A program made the translations under genes and the position numbers. Below, piece by piece: positions 38,900-48,161 of a stretch of 64,000 bases of DNA; position 1 is the first letter of the stretch, and every line of letters begins with the position of its first letter. Source of the DNA: Siccibacter turicensis LMG 23730 (lineage in GTDB: Bacteria > Pseudomonadota > Gammaproteobacteria > Enterobacterales > Enterobacteriaceae); NCBI RefSeq assembly GCF_000463155.2, contig NZ_AWFZ01000017.1, forward strand, positions 248,001-312,000, given 5' to 3'. The notes beneath the pieces are model-generated. The model was not told the origin of the DNA. It saw nothing but the letters and a program-made list of their open reading frames with translations, and did not search any database.

Positions 38900-39399
38900 C
38901 AGGATTCGCCTACCGGCGCGCCGGTTGAATCCGTGCCATACACAGTGCCGCTCAGCGCAGTGAAGATTTCAGGCTCCACCAGTGACCATCGCTCGCCCCG
39001 GAACGGGATCGGCCCCTTTTCATCAGGTCTGATCACAAGCTCGTCAGCCAGCGGCATAGTCAGAACCACCGTGGCGGTTTCTTCGTCCTCTACTGTCACA
39101 TCCCATACGGCTTCAGCACTGGTGATTCCGATATCATCCAGCACACCGTCAGCATGTTCATCCAGCCAGACTTCAAGCAGCGCGATCAGCAGCTGCGGCG
39201 CACAAAGGCGATACGGGAAACGCTCCCAGGAGATCAGCGCGTTATAGCGAATGACTGATAACCGGTACTGCTCAAGGCCAATATCTTTGGCTGCGGCAAC
39301 CAGCTGCATTTCATCTAACAGGCTGTCAAAACCCAGTTGCGCGCGCTCCGGCACGTTCTGACGGAAAAACTCACTCAGTGAATCCAGTTGAGTTTTCAT
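38899..39399 (-). CDS. Tail terminator/completion protein (gpR-like)
   Basis: A 166-residue acidic protein (LDSLSEFFRQNVPERAQLGFDSLLDE; LLIALLEVWLDEH) in the position of P2 gpR between the head-completion and gpS-like genes. ATGA overlap with the preceding stop. Confidence 0.7.
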   Translation of the reverse strand: MKTQLDSLSEFFRQNVPERAQLGFDSLLDEMQLVAAAKDIGLEQYRLSVIRYNALISWERFPYRLCAPQLLIALLEVWLDEHADGVLDDIGITSAEAVWDVTVEDEETATVVLTMPLADELVIRPDEKGPIPFRGERWSLVEPEIFTALSGTVYGTDSTGAPVGES

Positions 39400-39848
39400 A
39401 CCTTTCTCACCGTTGCGCGCTTAAGCCCCTTCATGTGCCGGATTGTCACGGAGGATTCCGCCAGCAATCCGTTACGGGTTTCGTCACTTTCCTGCCCCGG
39501 ATGGGACTCCCGGCGGCCAATCGTTGCAAACTCACCCAGCAGATCAGCTTTCGCCCTGGCAAAAACCGCTTTCATGTACTGCGCACAAAGCCCGTTCTGC
39601 CCGTTCATGACCGGTCCCGGCACCGCTGCGGCGGTTTCGAATCCGCCCGCACGGTGCAGGGCTTCGACCTTTTCAAGATCGGCGTTTACTTCTGCTACGG
39701 CCGCAAGCAGTGCCTGCGCCGTGATACTGGCATCCATATCGGGCGGTAGTGCGCGCTGCGACTGGAAGTCACGAAGATTCAAATCCGGCCAGAAACCGTT
39801 ATTCGTTAACTCCGAATCCTGGTATTCAATCGGTTTACCGCTAAACAT
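39396..39848 (-). CDS. Head completion protein (gpL-like)
   Basis: A 150-residue protein (FWPDLNLRDFQSQRALPPDMD) of the P2 gpL family, which caps the filled head. ATG at 39848 follows GGGGGAA; the 12-codon longer frame has no ribosome site. Confidence 0.8.
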   Translation of the reverse strand: MFSGKPIEYQDSELTNNGFWPDLNLRDFQSQRALPPDMDASITAQALLAAVAEVNADLEKVEALHRAGGFETAAAVPGPVMNGQNGLCAQYMKAVFARAKADLLGEFATIGRRESHPGQESDETRNGLLAESSVTIRHMKGLKRATVRKV

Positions 39849-39945
39849 GGTTCCCCCGAAAAAGGCGGGCTGACCGGCATCCAAGGCGCATTACACAAGT
39901 GTGTTTTGCCCTCCGCCGCGCCCGCCCGGCTTGCGGTAGTCGTTA

Positions 39946-40647
39946 TTACTCTTTTGCCAGGCTGCGCAGTCGCGCAGCAATTTGCGCACGCTGTGTGGTT
40001 ACACCTACTTTCTTGTAGAGACGTTCGGCGCTGGCCAGCAACGCGTCAGCCTTTTCAAGCGTTTCCGGGTCATCCACCGCTGTAGCGCGAGGCTGGCCGT
40101 TATCGTCACGCAGCAGCATCAGCCCGGCGAACTTGCACCATTTGGCAGTAATTTCCTCATGCAGCCGCCAGCGCTGCGTCACCTTCTCAAAGGTCTGAGA
40201 AAAATAAGGCTCAACACTTTCACCCATTGCGGCAGTGTCCTCCGCCCACGCCATCACCGTGTCAGCAACAAAGGTAGGGAAGTTGCTGCGGATGTTGTCC
40301 GGCGTGTCCTGGTGCTGCTCAATCGCCACGTCAGCCAGTTCCAGCGCTTTATCCAGATAACCGGCGTCAAACAGCCAGACGACGAACCAGGAAAACACCG
40401 GATTGCCGTATTCGTTGCCGCTGGCCAGATACGCTTCAACCGTGGGTTGCCAGCGTGGGATCAGCACATCACGCTTAAAGGCTTCGCGTTCCGCGTTCGT
40501 TGGCAGCGCACGCGCCATTTCAACGTCAGTTTTCAGCGCCTGAATCTGTAAATGCAGACTTTCTGCCATGTCTGCGGCCTGCTGCGCTTTTAGCTGCTGC
40601 TCCAGAGCTACGCGCCGGTTGTGGCGCTGGCCGGGTGAAAGTGCCAT
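39946..40647 (-). CDS. Terminase small subunit (gpM-like)
   Basis: A 233-residue protein with MALSPGQRHNRRVALEQQL and helical segments, the P2 gpM pattern. It recognises the phage cos region and works with the large subunit encoded at 42714. It lies 3 bp after the capsid gene. Confidence 0.85.
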   Translation of the reverse strand: MALSPGQRHNRRVALEQQLKAQQAADMAESLHLQIQALKTDVEMARALPTNAEREAFKRDVLIPRWQPTVEAYLASGNEYGNPVFSWFVVWLFDAGYLDKALELADVAIEQHQDTPDNIRSNFPTFVADTVMAWAEDTAAMGESVEPYFSQTFEKVTQRWRLHEEITAKWCKFAGLMLLRDDNGQPRATAVDDPETLEKADALLASAERLYKKVGVTTQRAQIAARLRSLAKE

Positions 40648-40650
40648 TTA

Positions 40651-41670
40651 TCAGCCCTCTGCCGGTTCGGAAACCTGACCGATTGTTACGGCTGACTCGT
40701 CGATTGCCGCGTAAAGCTCCGGCACTTCAACCGCGTAGCCTTCATTACGCAGATACTTGTTCTCGTACTGCTTGCGGTCTTCAACAAACTCCGCCTTACG
40801 CTGACGGGTGCCGCGCTGGGTGTAGATATGCAGGTTTGACAGTGGGGTCACCACCATGCGCTTGCCTGGCATAAATGGCGGCACAATGGCCTGACGGCCC
40901 GCGATAGTGCTTCCCAGCATCTGCGCCGCGATTTTCTCAGTTGGCTTGTCAGCCCCCTGATACAGTCGGTACTGCTCAGCGGCCACCAGATCGGCCCCGA
41001 CAAGTACCACCAGGCGCGGGTCGTTGCGGAACTGCTGCGGGATTTTGGTATTGATGAGATCGGAAGCCATCGCGTCGAGCGAGCGATAATCACCTTTATC
41101 ATCCAGGGTAAGCGCCTCAGTGATGATTTGCTTGCCACCATCGAAACCTTTCATGCGCTCATGCCAGCCAACGTTGACGTCTTCGCCGTTCGGGTTTTCT
41201 GTCGGGTTGGTAGTTTCAGCAATGGTTTTACCGTTGAAGCCAATGCGCAGCATATCCAGCGCAAACGCCTGATTAGAGAAAGCCTGTACCAGCTGGAAAA
41301 ACTCTTCCTCGCTTCCGGCGTTTGCCCATACAGAAAGCAGGTTCCAGCGCAGCGCGGCGCATGAATCCGTTTCGACCAGTTTGTAATCGTTGCCGTCAAC
41401 GCCCACACGCTTGATAAAACGGCCATCAGCGTTGCGCCCGGTATGAAGCGCTGAAGCGCCTACGGACACAACCTGGCCGCTCAGTTGGTCAACATCCGCG
41501 CAGGTGATGAGGCTCAGAAATTCAACAGATTCCAGCAGCGCACTGCGCAGGGACGTTTCCTGCGGATCGGTTAATTTGAATGCGCGTGACGGGTTATTAA
41601 CGCTGTAATGGCCCGCCAGTCCGGCGGAATACGCGTCAATAAAATCCAGCGCACGTTGATTCAGTTGCAT
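40651..41670 (-). CDS. Major capsid protein (gpN-like)
   Basis: A 339-residue HK97-fold P2 N-family capsid protein: MQLNQRALDFIDAYSAGLAG at the start, FLSLITCADVDQLSGQVVSVG (about 52-72), and the conserved middle LDMLRIGFNGKTIAETTN. The N-terminal part is probably trimmed by the scaffold protease encoded upstream. Confidence 0.9.
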   Translation of the reverse strand: MQLNQRALDFIDAYSAGLAGHYSVNNPSRAFKLTDPQETSLRSALLESVEFLSLITCADVDQLSGQVVSVGASALHTGRNADGRFIKRVGVDGNDYKLVETDSCAALRWNLLSVWANAGSEEEFFQLVQAFSNQAFALDMLRIGFNGKTIAETTNPTENPNGEDVNVGWHERMKGFDGGKQIITEALTLDDKGDYRSLDAMASDLINTKIPQQFRNDPRLVVLVGADLVAAEQYRLYQGADKPTEKIAAQMLGSTIAGRQAIVPPFMPGKRMVVTPLSNLHIYTQRGTRQRKAEFVEDRKQYENKYLRNEGYAVEVPELYAAIDESAVTIGQVSEPAEG

Positions 41671-41737
41671 ATATTCCCCTCGCGTTAACGCGATGAATAA
41701 TTGAAAAAAGGTTCAGTCAAATAAATTCAGTTAATAA

Positions 41738-42553
41738 TTAAATGAACTTAAATTTGCCGCTGCTTTTGCTTTTATCGCCAAACTGACGCTGCGGCAGTTT
41801 TGTGACTTTTTTATCCAGCTTGCTGAAATTGGTCAGGATGGTAGGCAGATTTTCACGCAGTGAGGCAAACTCCTGGGTATCGACCACTTCAGCGATGGTA
41901 TCAATATCACCCTGCGCGTTATTAACTGCTTCCTCCACTGCTGCCAGACGCTGCTCAATAGCATTCACGGCTTCGGCCAGTGCCTGCAATTTTTCGTCAC
42001 TGCCAGGCGTATTATCATCATCGCCTTCAGCAAAAGTGTGCTGCTTCGGTTTAATACCGAAAAGTTTTTGCCAGTTAGACATATCTGCTTCCTGTTTAAA
42101 TTTTTTATCAGAGGTTATTACGCAAGGGTAATAACCGGATTTCGGCTTATTACGTCTGCTGCTGAAACGTAATCGTGTTGTGCCAACGCTTGCGGGGCTG
42201 TCTGTAACAGCAAGCCCCTTGAGATACGTGCGCCCAGAGCCGCGCCAGTCTTCTTCCGGCTCGATAGAGAAAAAGACCAGCTGATCGTCACGGTTGGCAT
42301 AAATCAGGCTCATGCTGGGACTGATTTTTGCGTAAAGCCTCGCCAGTCCGTCTTCACCGTCTTCCCAGCGCGCTTCCCGCACTTCCCCACAGGTTCCCCA
42401 GTCGCGTTCATGCTCCGGCCACAGTCTTGCCGCGTAATGGTTAAAGTTATAGGTTTCGCCCATATCAATAATCCATTCACGGTAAATCTTTCTGCCGTCT
42501 ACCGTATCCCCTTCGGTGGCAATACACAGCCAGTCAGTGACTAAATGAGACAT
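41738..42553 (-). CDS. Capsid scaffolding protein/protease (GPO-like)
   Basis: A 271-residue P2 gpO homologue. The N-terminal half is the serine protease: Asp19 and His48 coincide with the positions I recall for the P2 catalytic residues, with a serine near 106. The second half is a coiled-coil scaffold (LQALAEAVNAIEQRLAAVEEAV), ending in the basic tail GDKSKSSGKFKFI. It is the first gene of the minus-strand late operon. Confidence 0.9.
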   Translation of the reverse strand: MSHLVTDWLCIATEGDTVDGRKIYREWIIDMGETYNFNHYAARLWPEHERDWGTCGEVREARWEDGEDGLARLYAKISPSMSLIYANRDDQLVFFSIEPEEDWRGSGRTYLKGLAVTDSPASVGTTRLRFSSRRNKPKSGYYPCVITSDKKFKQEADMSNWQKLFGIKPKQHTFAEGDDDNTPGSDEKLQALAEAVNAIEQRLAAVEEAVNNAQGDIDTIAEVVDTQEFASLRENLPTILTNFSKLDKKVTKLPQRQFGDKSKSSGKFKFI

Positions 42554-42634
42554 TATTTCCTCTCGCCTCGCTGATATTGCAAAACGATTATTACGGATAA
42601 AACAAAAGGCATCACCCTTATTAATTCTTATTAC

Positions 42635-42658
42635 TTCGGATAACAGGAATTACCCGAA
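42635..42658. promoter_or_regulatory. Dyad in the divergent late promoter region
   Basis: Between scaffold and terminase genes (42554-42713) lies TTCGG-N14-CCGAA, with ATAA-type extensions on both arms. It is placed to serve divergent late promoters and may be the binding site of the prophage zinc-finger activator. It does not match the P2 Ogr consensus (TGT-N12-ACA), so this is only a suggestion. Confidence 0.4.
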
Positions 42659-42713
42659 CGATAAGGAATAACTGCCGCATAATTTTTCAGACAGCCACGG
42701 CATAATTAAATCT

Positions 42714-44486
42714 ATGGCTAAATACTCAGAAGAATTGAAAGGCGTTGTACGCGCACTTTATCTGCGGCGCTATACGCCAAAGGAAATTGCATCAGAATTG
42801 AATCTGCCGAATGCGCGGATCATTTACTACTGGGCTGAAAAAAATAACTGGGCCGATTTGCTCAGCTTTGAAAGCACTGAAGAAGCGATTGAACGCCGCT
42901 ACCAGCTGCTTGCCGGGCGGGACAATAAGTCCGAGGTAGAGCTAAAGGAAATGGATTTGCTTATCGCGCACGCCACGAAACTGCGCGCCCAGAGCAACAA
43001 ACATAAAGAGAAGATGGCCAGCGGAAACGGCGGCCATAAAGCAGCGGAGGATGACGGGGACAGCGACAGGCCACGCGGCAAGCGGAAGTATAAAAAGAAT
43101 GACATTTCATCCCTGACGCAGGATGACTTCGATTCCTGGGCCAGTGAGCACCTTTTTGCCTATCAGAAGCATCTGCGCCTGAATATTGGTCAGCAGGTAA
43201 GGAACATCCTGAAAAGCCGCCAGATCGGCGCGACCTGGTATTTTGCCTACGAGGCTTTTGAAAATGCCGTGATGACGGGCGACCCGCAAATTTTTCTGTC
43301 AGCGTCCAAAGCCCAGGCGGAGGTATTCCGCTCTTATATCGTGAACATCGCTGAACAGTATTTCGGGATCACGCTGACCGGCAACCCTATCCGCCTGAGT
43401 AACGGCGCAGAGCTGCGTTTCTTATCAACCAACAAAAACACAGCGCAGTCATACAGTGGCCATCTCTACTGTGATGAATATTTCTGGGTGCCAAACTTCG
43501 CGAAACTCAACGAAGTGGCCAGCGCAATGGCCACGCACGATAAGTGGCGCACCACATACTTTTCCACCCCGTCAGCGAAAACTCATCAGGCTTATCCGTT
43601 CTGGACGGGTGAGGAATGGAAACAGGGTAGCAAGAAGCGCGCCGGTGTGCGGTTCCCGGACTTCAGCGAGATGCGCGACGGCGGGCGCTTATGCCCGGAT
43701 GGCCAGTGGCGCTACATCATCACGATGGAAGATGCCATTGCAGGCGGCTTTAACCTGGCCAACATCGATAAGCTGCGAAATCGCTACAACCCAACCACGT
43801 TTAACATGCTCTATATGTGCGTGTTTGTTGACAGTAAAGATTCTGTCTTCAGCTTTGCCGACCTTGAAGCCTGCGGCGTCGAAACGGAAACCTGGCAGGA
43901 TCACAACCCCGATGCGCCTCGCCCGTTTGGTGACCGCCCGGTCTGGGGAGGATTTGACCCGGCGCGCAGCGGTGACCTGTCCTGCTTTGTGATTGTCGCC
44001 CCGCCCATGCTGGCTGTCGAAAAATTCCGCGTACTGGCCGTGTTTAACTGGAAAGGCATGAACTTCCGCTGGCAGGCAAAGCAGATCGAAACCCTGTTCA
44101 AGAAATACAACTTCACCTATCTGGGTGTGGATGTGACAGGCATTGGCCAGGGGGTATTTGACAACATTCAGCACTTTGCCCTGCGCGTGGCCGTAGCTAT
44201 CCGCTATGACCGCAACACGAAAAACCAGCTTGTGCTGAAGGCGGCCGATGTTGTGGAAAGCCAGCGTATTGAGTGGGACAAGAACCTGAAAGAGATCCCG
44301 GCCAGCTTTATGGCCGTTCGCCGCACTACAACACAAAGCGGGGCCGCAATGACGTTTGTCGCTGACCGCAGCCCGGAGACTGGTCACGCGGAATCTTTCT
44401 GGGCCATCACTCACGCCCTGCATAACGAACCGCTGAATTACGAAAATAAACCTAAATCCCGGTGGGGAATCAAGAAGGCCGCATGA
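42714..44486 (+). CDS. Terminase large subunit (gpP-like)
   Basis: A 590-residue packaging ATPase/nuclease. The N-terminal DNA-binding segment (LRRYTPKEIASELNLPNARIIYYWAEKNNW) is typical of P2 gpP. The ATPase core has LKSRQIGATWYFAYEAF (about 163-179), and the nuclease domain shows GGFDPARSGDLS (about 416) and GVDVTGIGQGVFD. ATGA overlap with the portal gene. Confidence 0.93.
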   Translation: MAKYSEELKGVVRALYLRRYTPKEIASELNLPNARIIYYWAEKNNWADLLSFESTEEAIERRYQLLAGRDNKSEVELKEMDLLIAHATKLRAQSNKHKEKMASGNGGHKAAEDDGDSDRPRGKRKYKKNDISSLTQDDFDSWASEHLFAYQKHLRLNIGQQVRNILKSRQIGATWYFAYEAFENAVMTGDPQIFLSASKAQAEVFRSYIVNIAEQYFGITLTGNPIRLSNGAELRFLSTNKNTAQSYSGHLYCDEYFWVPNFAKLNEVASAMATHDKWRTTYFSTPSAKTHQAYPFWTGEEWKQGSKKRAGVRFPDFSEMRDGGRLCPDGQWRYIITMEDAIAGGFNLANIDKLRNRYNPTTFNMLYMCVFVDSKDSVFSFADLEACGVETETWQDHNPDAPRPFGDRPVWGGFDPARSGDLSCFVIVAPPMLAVEKFRVLAVFNWKGMNFRWQAKQIETLFKKYNFTYLGVDVTGIGQGVFDNIQHFALRVAVAIRYDRNTKNQLVLKAADVVESQRIEWDKNLKEIPASFMAVRRTTTQSGAAMTFVADRSPETGHAESFWAITHALHNEPLNYENKPKSRWGIKKAA

Positions 44487-45523
44487 AAAAAAACAACCGC
44501 TACCGGCAGCGCGACACGAAAGCGCAGCCGAAAAATAAAATGAGCATTTTGCGCTTTGGGAAACCGGAACCGGTACTGACTACTGGCACCGATTATCATG
44601 ATGTCTGGTATGACAACGACGCAGACCACTACACGCTACCGATTGACCGGCTGGCGCTCGCCCAGCTGATAAACCTGAATGGCCAGCACGGGGGGATTAT
44701 TCACGCCCGTAAGAACATGATCACGTCTGATTACACTGGCGGCGGCCTGACCCGCGATGAACTGGAAGCAGCGGTTTTCGATTTTCTCACCTTCGGGGAT
44801 GTTGCCCTGGCTAAGATTCGTAACGGCTGGGGCGACGTGATCGCCATTGCGCCACTGCCCGGCCTGTATACCAGACGCCGTAAATCCGGGGAATTTGTCG
44901 TGCTTCAGGAAGGAGAACCGATCGTGTACGAGCCAGAAGACGTCATTTTCATCAAAATGTATGACCCGCAGCAGCATGTTTACGGGTTGCCGGATTATAT
45001 CGGCGGCATTCACAGCGCCCTGCTCAACAGTGAAGCAGTCATATTCCGTCGCCGCTACTACCACAACGGCGCGCACACCGGCGGCATTCTCTATACCCGC
45101 GATGCGAGCATGACTGACGAAATGGAAGAAGAGATTGAAACGCAGCTGCGTGACAGCAAGGGGATCGGTAACTTCTCAACTATCCTGGTAAACATTCCTG
45201 GCGGTGACAAAGAAGGGGTGCAGTTTATTCAGATGGGCGACATTTCCGCAAAGGATGAATTTGCCAGCGTGAAGAATATCAGCGCCCAGGATGTTCTGAA
45301 CGCCCATCGGTTCCCCGCCGGGCTGGCCGGTCAGATCGCGCAGAATGCTGCCGGGCTGGGTGACCCTGAAAAGGCTGAAAAAACGTATAAAAAAAACGAG
45401 GTAATGCCGGTGCAACGTCGCTTTATGGAAGCGCTAAGCGATGACGGTGAAGTGCCACCACATTTGTACCTGAATTTCTCGATAGAAACCGCCAATAAAA
45501 CAACGGATAAGGATGCGGCATAA
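44483..45523 (+). CDS. Portal protein (gpQ-like)
   Basis: A 346-residue portal of the P2 Q / PBSX family; FKP-type features include FLTFGDVALAKIRNGWGDVI and PEDVIFIKMYDPQQHVYGLPDYI. ATG at 44483 overlaps the terminase stop as ATGA with AGAAGG upstream; the longer frame starting at 44462 lies inside terminase. Confidence 0.92.
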   Translation: MKKNNRYRQRDTKAQPKNKMSILRFGKPEPVLTTGTDYHDVWYDNDADHYTLPIDRLALAQLINLNGQHGGIIHARKNMITSDYTGGGLTRDELEAAVFDFLTFGDVALAKIRNGWGDVIAIAPLPGLYTRRRKSGEFVVLQEGEPIVYEPEDVIFIKMYDPQQHVYGLPDYIGGIHSALLNSEAVIFRRRYYHNGAHTGGILYTRDASMTDEMEEEIETQLRDSKGIGNFSTILVNIPGGDKEGVQFIQMGDISAKDEFASVKNISAQDVLNAHRFPAGLAGQIAQNAAGLGDPEKAEKTYKKNEVMPVQRRFMEALSDDGEVPPHLYLNFSIETANKTTDKDAA

Positions 45524-45573
45524 TGCAAAAAAGGTTAAAATCCAGGCATTATCTGACAGCCGGAGAGCGGAAC

Positions 45574-45843
45574 GTGAGAGTATTAAAAATTGAATGTCCG
45601 GAATGTGGCGCAAAGGCTGTTATCCGCAAGACTAATCGCAAGCACCGGCAGATTGCTGATATTTACTGTTCCTGCGCTGACGTGGAATGTGGTCACACTT
45701 TCGTTATGAACCTGACTTTTTCCCACACCCTCAGCCCCAGCGCAAAAACGGGTGATGCCATGCTTCAGCAGCTGCTAAGCACAATGTCACCTAATCAGAA
45801 ACAGATGGCACTTGACCTACTGAAAGCCACGCCCGCCGCTTAA
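45574..45843 (+). CDS. Ogr/Delta-like zinc-finger late activator
   Basis: An 89-residue protein with the C-P-x-C ... C-x-C-x4-C-x-H pattern: IECPECGAKAVIRKT, then YCSCADVECGHTFVMN. This is the Ogr/Delta family that activates P2-type late promoters. The C-terminal half (LQQLLSTMSPNQKQMALDLL) is not in P2 Ogr. I chose GTG at 45574 behind GGAGAG because the finger then begins near the N-terminus; ATG at 45523, overlapping the portal stop, is an alternative. Its place behind the portal gene differs from P2. Confidence 0.8.
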   Translation: MRVLKIECPECGAKAVIRKTNRKHRQIADIYCSCADVECGHTFVMNLTFSHTLSPSAKTGDAMLQQLLSTMSPNQKQMALDLLKATPAA

Positions 45844-46026
45844 GCCCCCACTCTGGGGGTTTTTTATTGCACATTCATACAGACGCTTTTCCAGATCGGT
45901 GGTTAATTCATCAAGCCAGGCTAATGCCAAATCCTTTTCTCCGCAGTTACATCCCCCACGCGCTACCAACCTTGTGAATAAGGCGATACGTTGTAATGCG
46001 ATAGTTTCCATAAATAAATCGTGCAT
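45817..46026 (-). CDS. Small SOS-box-controlled prophage gene in the position of 186 tum
   Basis: A 69-residue protein (MHDLFMETIALQRIALFTRLVARGGCNCGEKDLALAWLDEL..., helical, no membrane segment). It has an excellent ribosome site (AAGGGGGGC) and a perfect LexA box about 22 bp upstream. It lies between the replication gene A and the packaging genes, where phage 186 has its LexA-controlled antirepressor gene tum. No sequence similarity to Tum is claimed. The last ~10 codons lie in the opposite-strand terminator. Confidence 0.6.
   Translation of the reverse strand: MHDLFMETIALQRIALFTRLVARGGCNCGEKDLALAWLDELTTDLEKRLYECAIKNPQSGGLSGGRGFQ
45845..45868 (+). terminator. Terminator of the terminase-portal-activator group
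   Basis: CCCCCA-CT-TGGGGG-type hairpin followed by TTTTTTATT, right after the activator stop. Confidence 0.8.
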
Positions 46027-46047
46027 AAGCCCCCCTTCAGCTTTTTA

Positions 46048-46063
46048 CTGTATATGCATACAG
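46048..46063 (-). promoter_or_regulatory. LexA (SOS) box upstream of the 69-aa gene
   Basis: CTGTATATGCATACAG is a perfect 16-bp dyad fitting CTGT-N8-ACAG; the dyad extends to TACTG..CAGTA. It overlaps a TATACT -10-like element on the minus strand. Confidence 0.85.
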
Positions 46064-46142
46064 TATACATTTATGGTCATATTCCGAAAGTGCTTTTGAG
46101 GTGACTTTACAAAAAAGGTATACGCATCAGAACATTGCTGAG

Positions 46143-48161
46143 TTAATACCAGCCGGGCCATACGTCTTCACCCGGCCTATTTTTTATTTCGTCGAGCCTT
46201 CCATTACGATAAACAAGAGACGTTTGGCCATACTTCAGCCGCCCATCACGCAGTAAAATCGCTATCTCTTCCTCAGTACCATCAAACCCACGGCGATTCA
46301 GATCCATTTTTAACCGCCTGCGGGCTTCACCCTCAGTACAGTTATTGACAGAACTCCAAGGGGCGGCGATGCCGCCAGAAAAACCCGCCTCCGCTGGCGC
46401 TTCGGCCAACTTCGAAACCTTCTGCCACTTTACCAGGCGCGTACAAATCTCAGAGCCACGCAGACGCGGGGAATACACTCCCTGCACCCGTTGAATATCT
46501 TCTGCGTATTCGTTGCCCTGCTCCGTAATTTCATAAGCGAGACGCACAACCAGATCCCGGCGCGCAACAAGGGGGCCGCCCTGCGCCTGTGTATATGACG
46601 CCCAGCATCCGACATCAGCAGCGGCCAGAACGGCATCCATTTCCTGGTCAACGAACCGCTGATCGCGCAGGCGACGTAACTCTCGCCATACCGTTACCGG
46701 CGCGCCACCAATCTGCTGAAACTGGCGAATACGCCAGCGGGACGCCCACGCAGCCACAGATTTAGCCATATCACGCATACTCTCTCCGGTTTCGCCGTCC
46801 TGCTCCCCGTCCATAGCGTAACCGTCGATATTTTTAGATATGTATTTTGCGATATAGCCCGTCGCTGACCCCTTTTCAGGATCGATAGGCTCAACGTGAA
46901 AACGCGCCTTAAGCGCGTGTGGGGTCTGTAATTCTTCAGAATCTGCGATACGGGCCTGGTAGCAAAGAATGTCGCGCACCGTTTCAACATCCTGCGGGCG
47001 CATAAACAGCAGCATGTGCCAGTGCGGTGTCCCGTCGTGATGCGGCTCAACCACGCGAAAGCCAAACACATGAATCCCGGCGCGGGAAATAGCGGCGCGC
47101 GCCCTGGCCCACACATTGCACAGATAACGCTGCGTGTCCTGCGGGTTACAGCCATTCCACTGGCCGACAAAACCACCCTTGCTGTGTACCGCATGGAAGC
47201 GTGACGGCGCTGTAATGGTATAGAACTCACCTGACAGCCCCTGATCGTTGGCAATATCCTCAAAGCCACGCATACGGACCATCAGTTCGCAACGACGTAT
47301 GGCCGGATTGGCAACGCTGCGATGCACCATGCTATCCAGCGCAATGCGGTTTCCTTCATCGTCCATCAGGTCGAATTTTTTGAAAAACTCCAGATTGCGC
47401 TTTTTCTGCTCGACCCATTCGCCCAGGGTTTTACGCGAGACGTAAGCGCTGGCCGCTTTTTGCACCTGGCCAACAGCTATGGCCATATGCTCACGTTGCA
47501 GATCACGCGCTCGCTTCAGGCGCAGATACCACCACTCCGATGCCATCAGGCGCAATATGCCGGACTGCGCCTGGCGCTCGGTTAATTTGTCTGCACAATA
47601 AGCGCCCCAGTAAGGGGCAGTGATATTGATAGTTTGAGTAAGCGCGCCCAGATGGACGTATGCCAGGGCTGTGCGCCGGGCAATTTCCTCGTCGCTCCGG
47701 GCCTCACCCTCAAGTGAATCAGAAAAGTTATAAAGCTCCTGAGACAGCCAGGTTACGACCTGCCCGGCCAGCTTCTTCAGATCTGCCCGGTCAAGAGACG
47801 GCAGGCGTGAAATCATTTTGCCGAAAGGCAGACTGGAAACATCCGGCGAAAGGGCATACCGCGCCATTACTTTGCGCAGGCGTGGCAATACGCTCTGACC
47901 AATCGTATGGCGTAAGAACGTATTGGCGCGACGACGCCCATCATGTGGGGCATTGAATAATTTTTCGTAGCGCTGGCCAAAATACCCGGCTAACCAGTCG
48001 GGCATTTCGTGCAGGTACTGGGAACGGAAATTATGATCGGCTGGATTAACCTGCCACAATTTGCGCTCAGTCAGCGTTACATCTTTCGGGGTTCCCGGTG
48101 CGAAATGCTCACGCCGCCATGCATCAACGGCGTGATGATTACCGTTCATGGCCAGCGTCAT
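46143..48161 (-). CDS. Replication initiation endonuclease (gpA, HUH type)
   Basis: A 672-residue rolling-circle initiator of the P2 A family. The metal site is PHHDGTPHWH (His380-x-His382), and the paired catalytic tyrosines are Tyr436 and Tyr440 in GYIAKYISK. It nicks the phage origin and joins to the 5' end. ATG at 48161 overlaps the Dam stop as ATGA with GAGG upstream. Confidence 0.93.
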   Translation of the reverse strand: MTLAMNGNHHAVDAWRREHFAPGTPKDVTLTERKLWQVNPADHNFRSQYLHEMPDWLAGYFGQRYEKLFNAPHDGRRRANTFLRHTIGQSVLPRLRKVMARYALSPDVSSLPFGKMISRLPSLDRADLKKLAGQVVTWLSQELYNFSDSLEGEARSDEEIARRTALAYVHLGALTQTINITAPYWGAYCADKLTERQAQSGILRLMASEWWYLRLKRARDLQREHMAIAVGQVQKAASAYVSRKTLGEWVEQKKRNLEFFKKFDLMDDEGNRIALDSMVHRSVANPAIRRCELMVRMRGFEDIANDQGLSGEFYTITAPSRFHAVHSKGGFVGQWNGCNPQDTQRYLCNVWARARAAISRAGIHVFGFRVVEPHHDGTPHWHMLLFMRPQDVETVRDILCYQARIADSEELQTPHALKARFHVEPIDPEKGSATGYIAKYISKNIDGYAMDGEQDGETGESMRDMAKSVAAWASRWRIRQFQQIGGAPVTVWRELRRLRDQRFVDQEMDAVLAAADVGCWASYTQAQGGPLVARRDLVVRLAYEITEQGNEYAEDIQRVQGVYSPRLRGSEICTRLVKWQKVSKLAEAPAEAGFSGGIAAPWSSVNNCTEGEARRRLKMDLNRRGFDGTEEEIAILLRDGRLKYGQTSLVYRNGRLDEIKNRPGEDVWPGWY

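Noticed and set aside
45868-46142. Phage cos site between portal/activator and gene A
   Set aside because: Expected here by analogy with P2, but I see no match to the P2 cos sequence and will not assign one.
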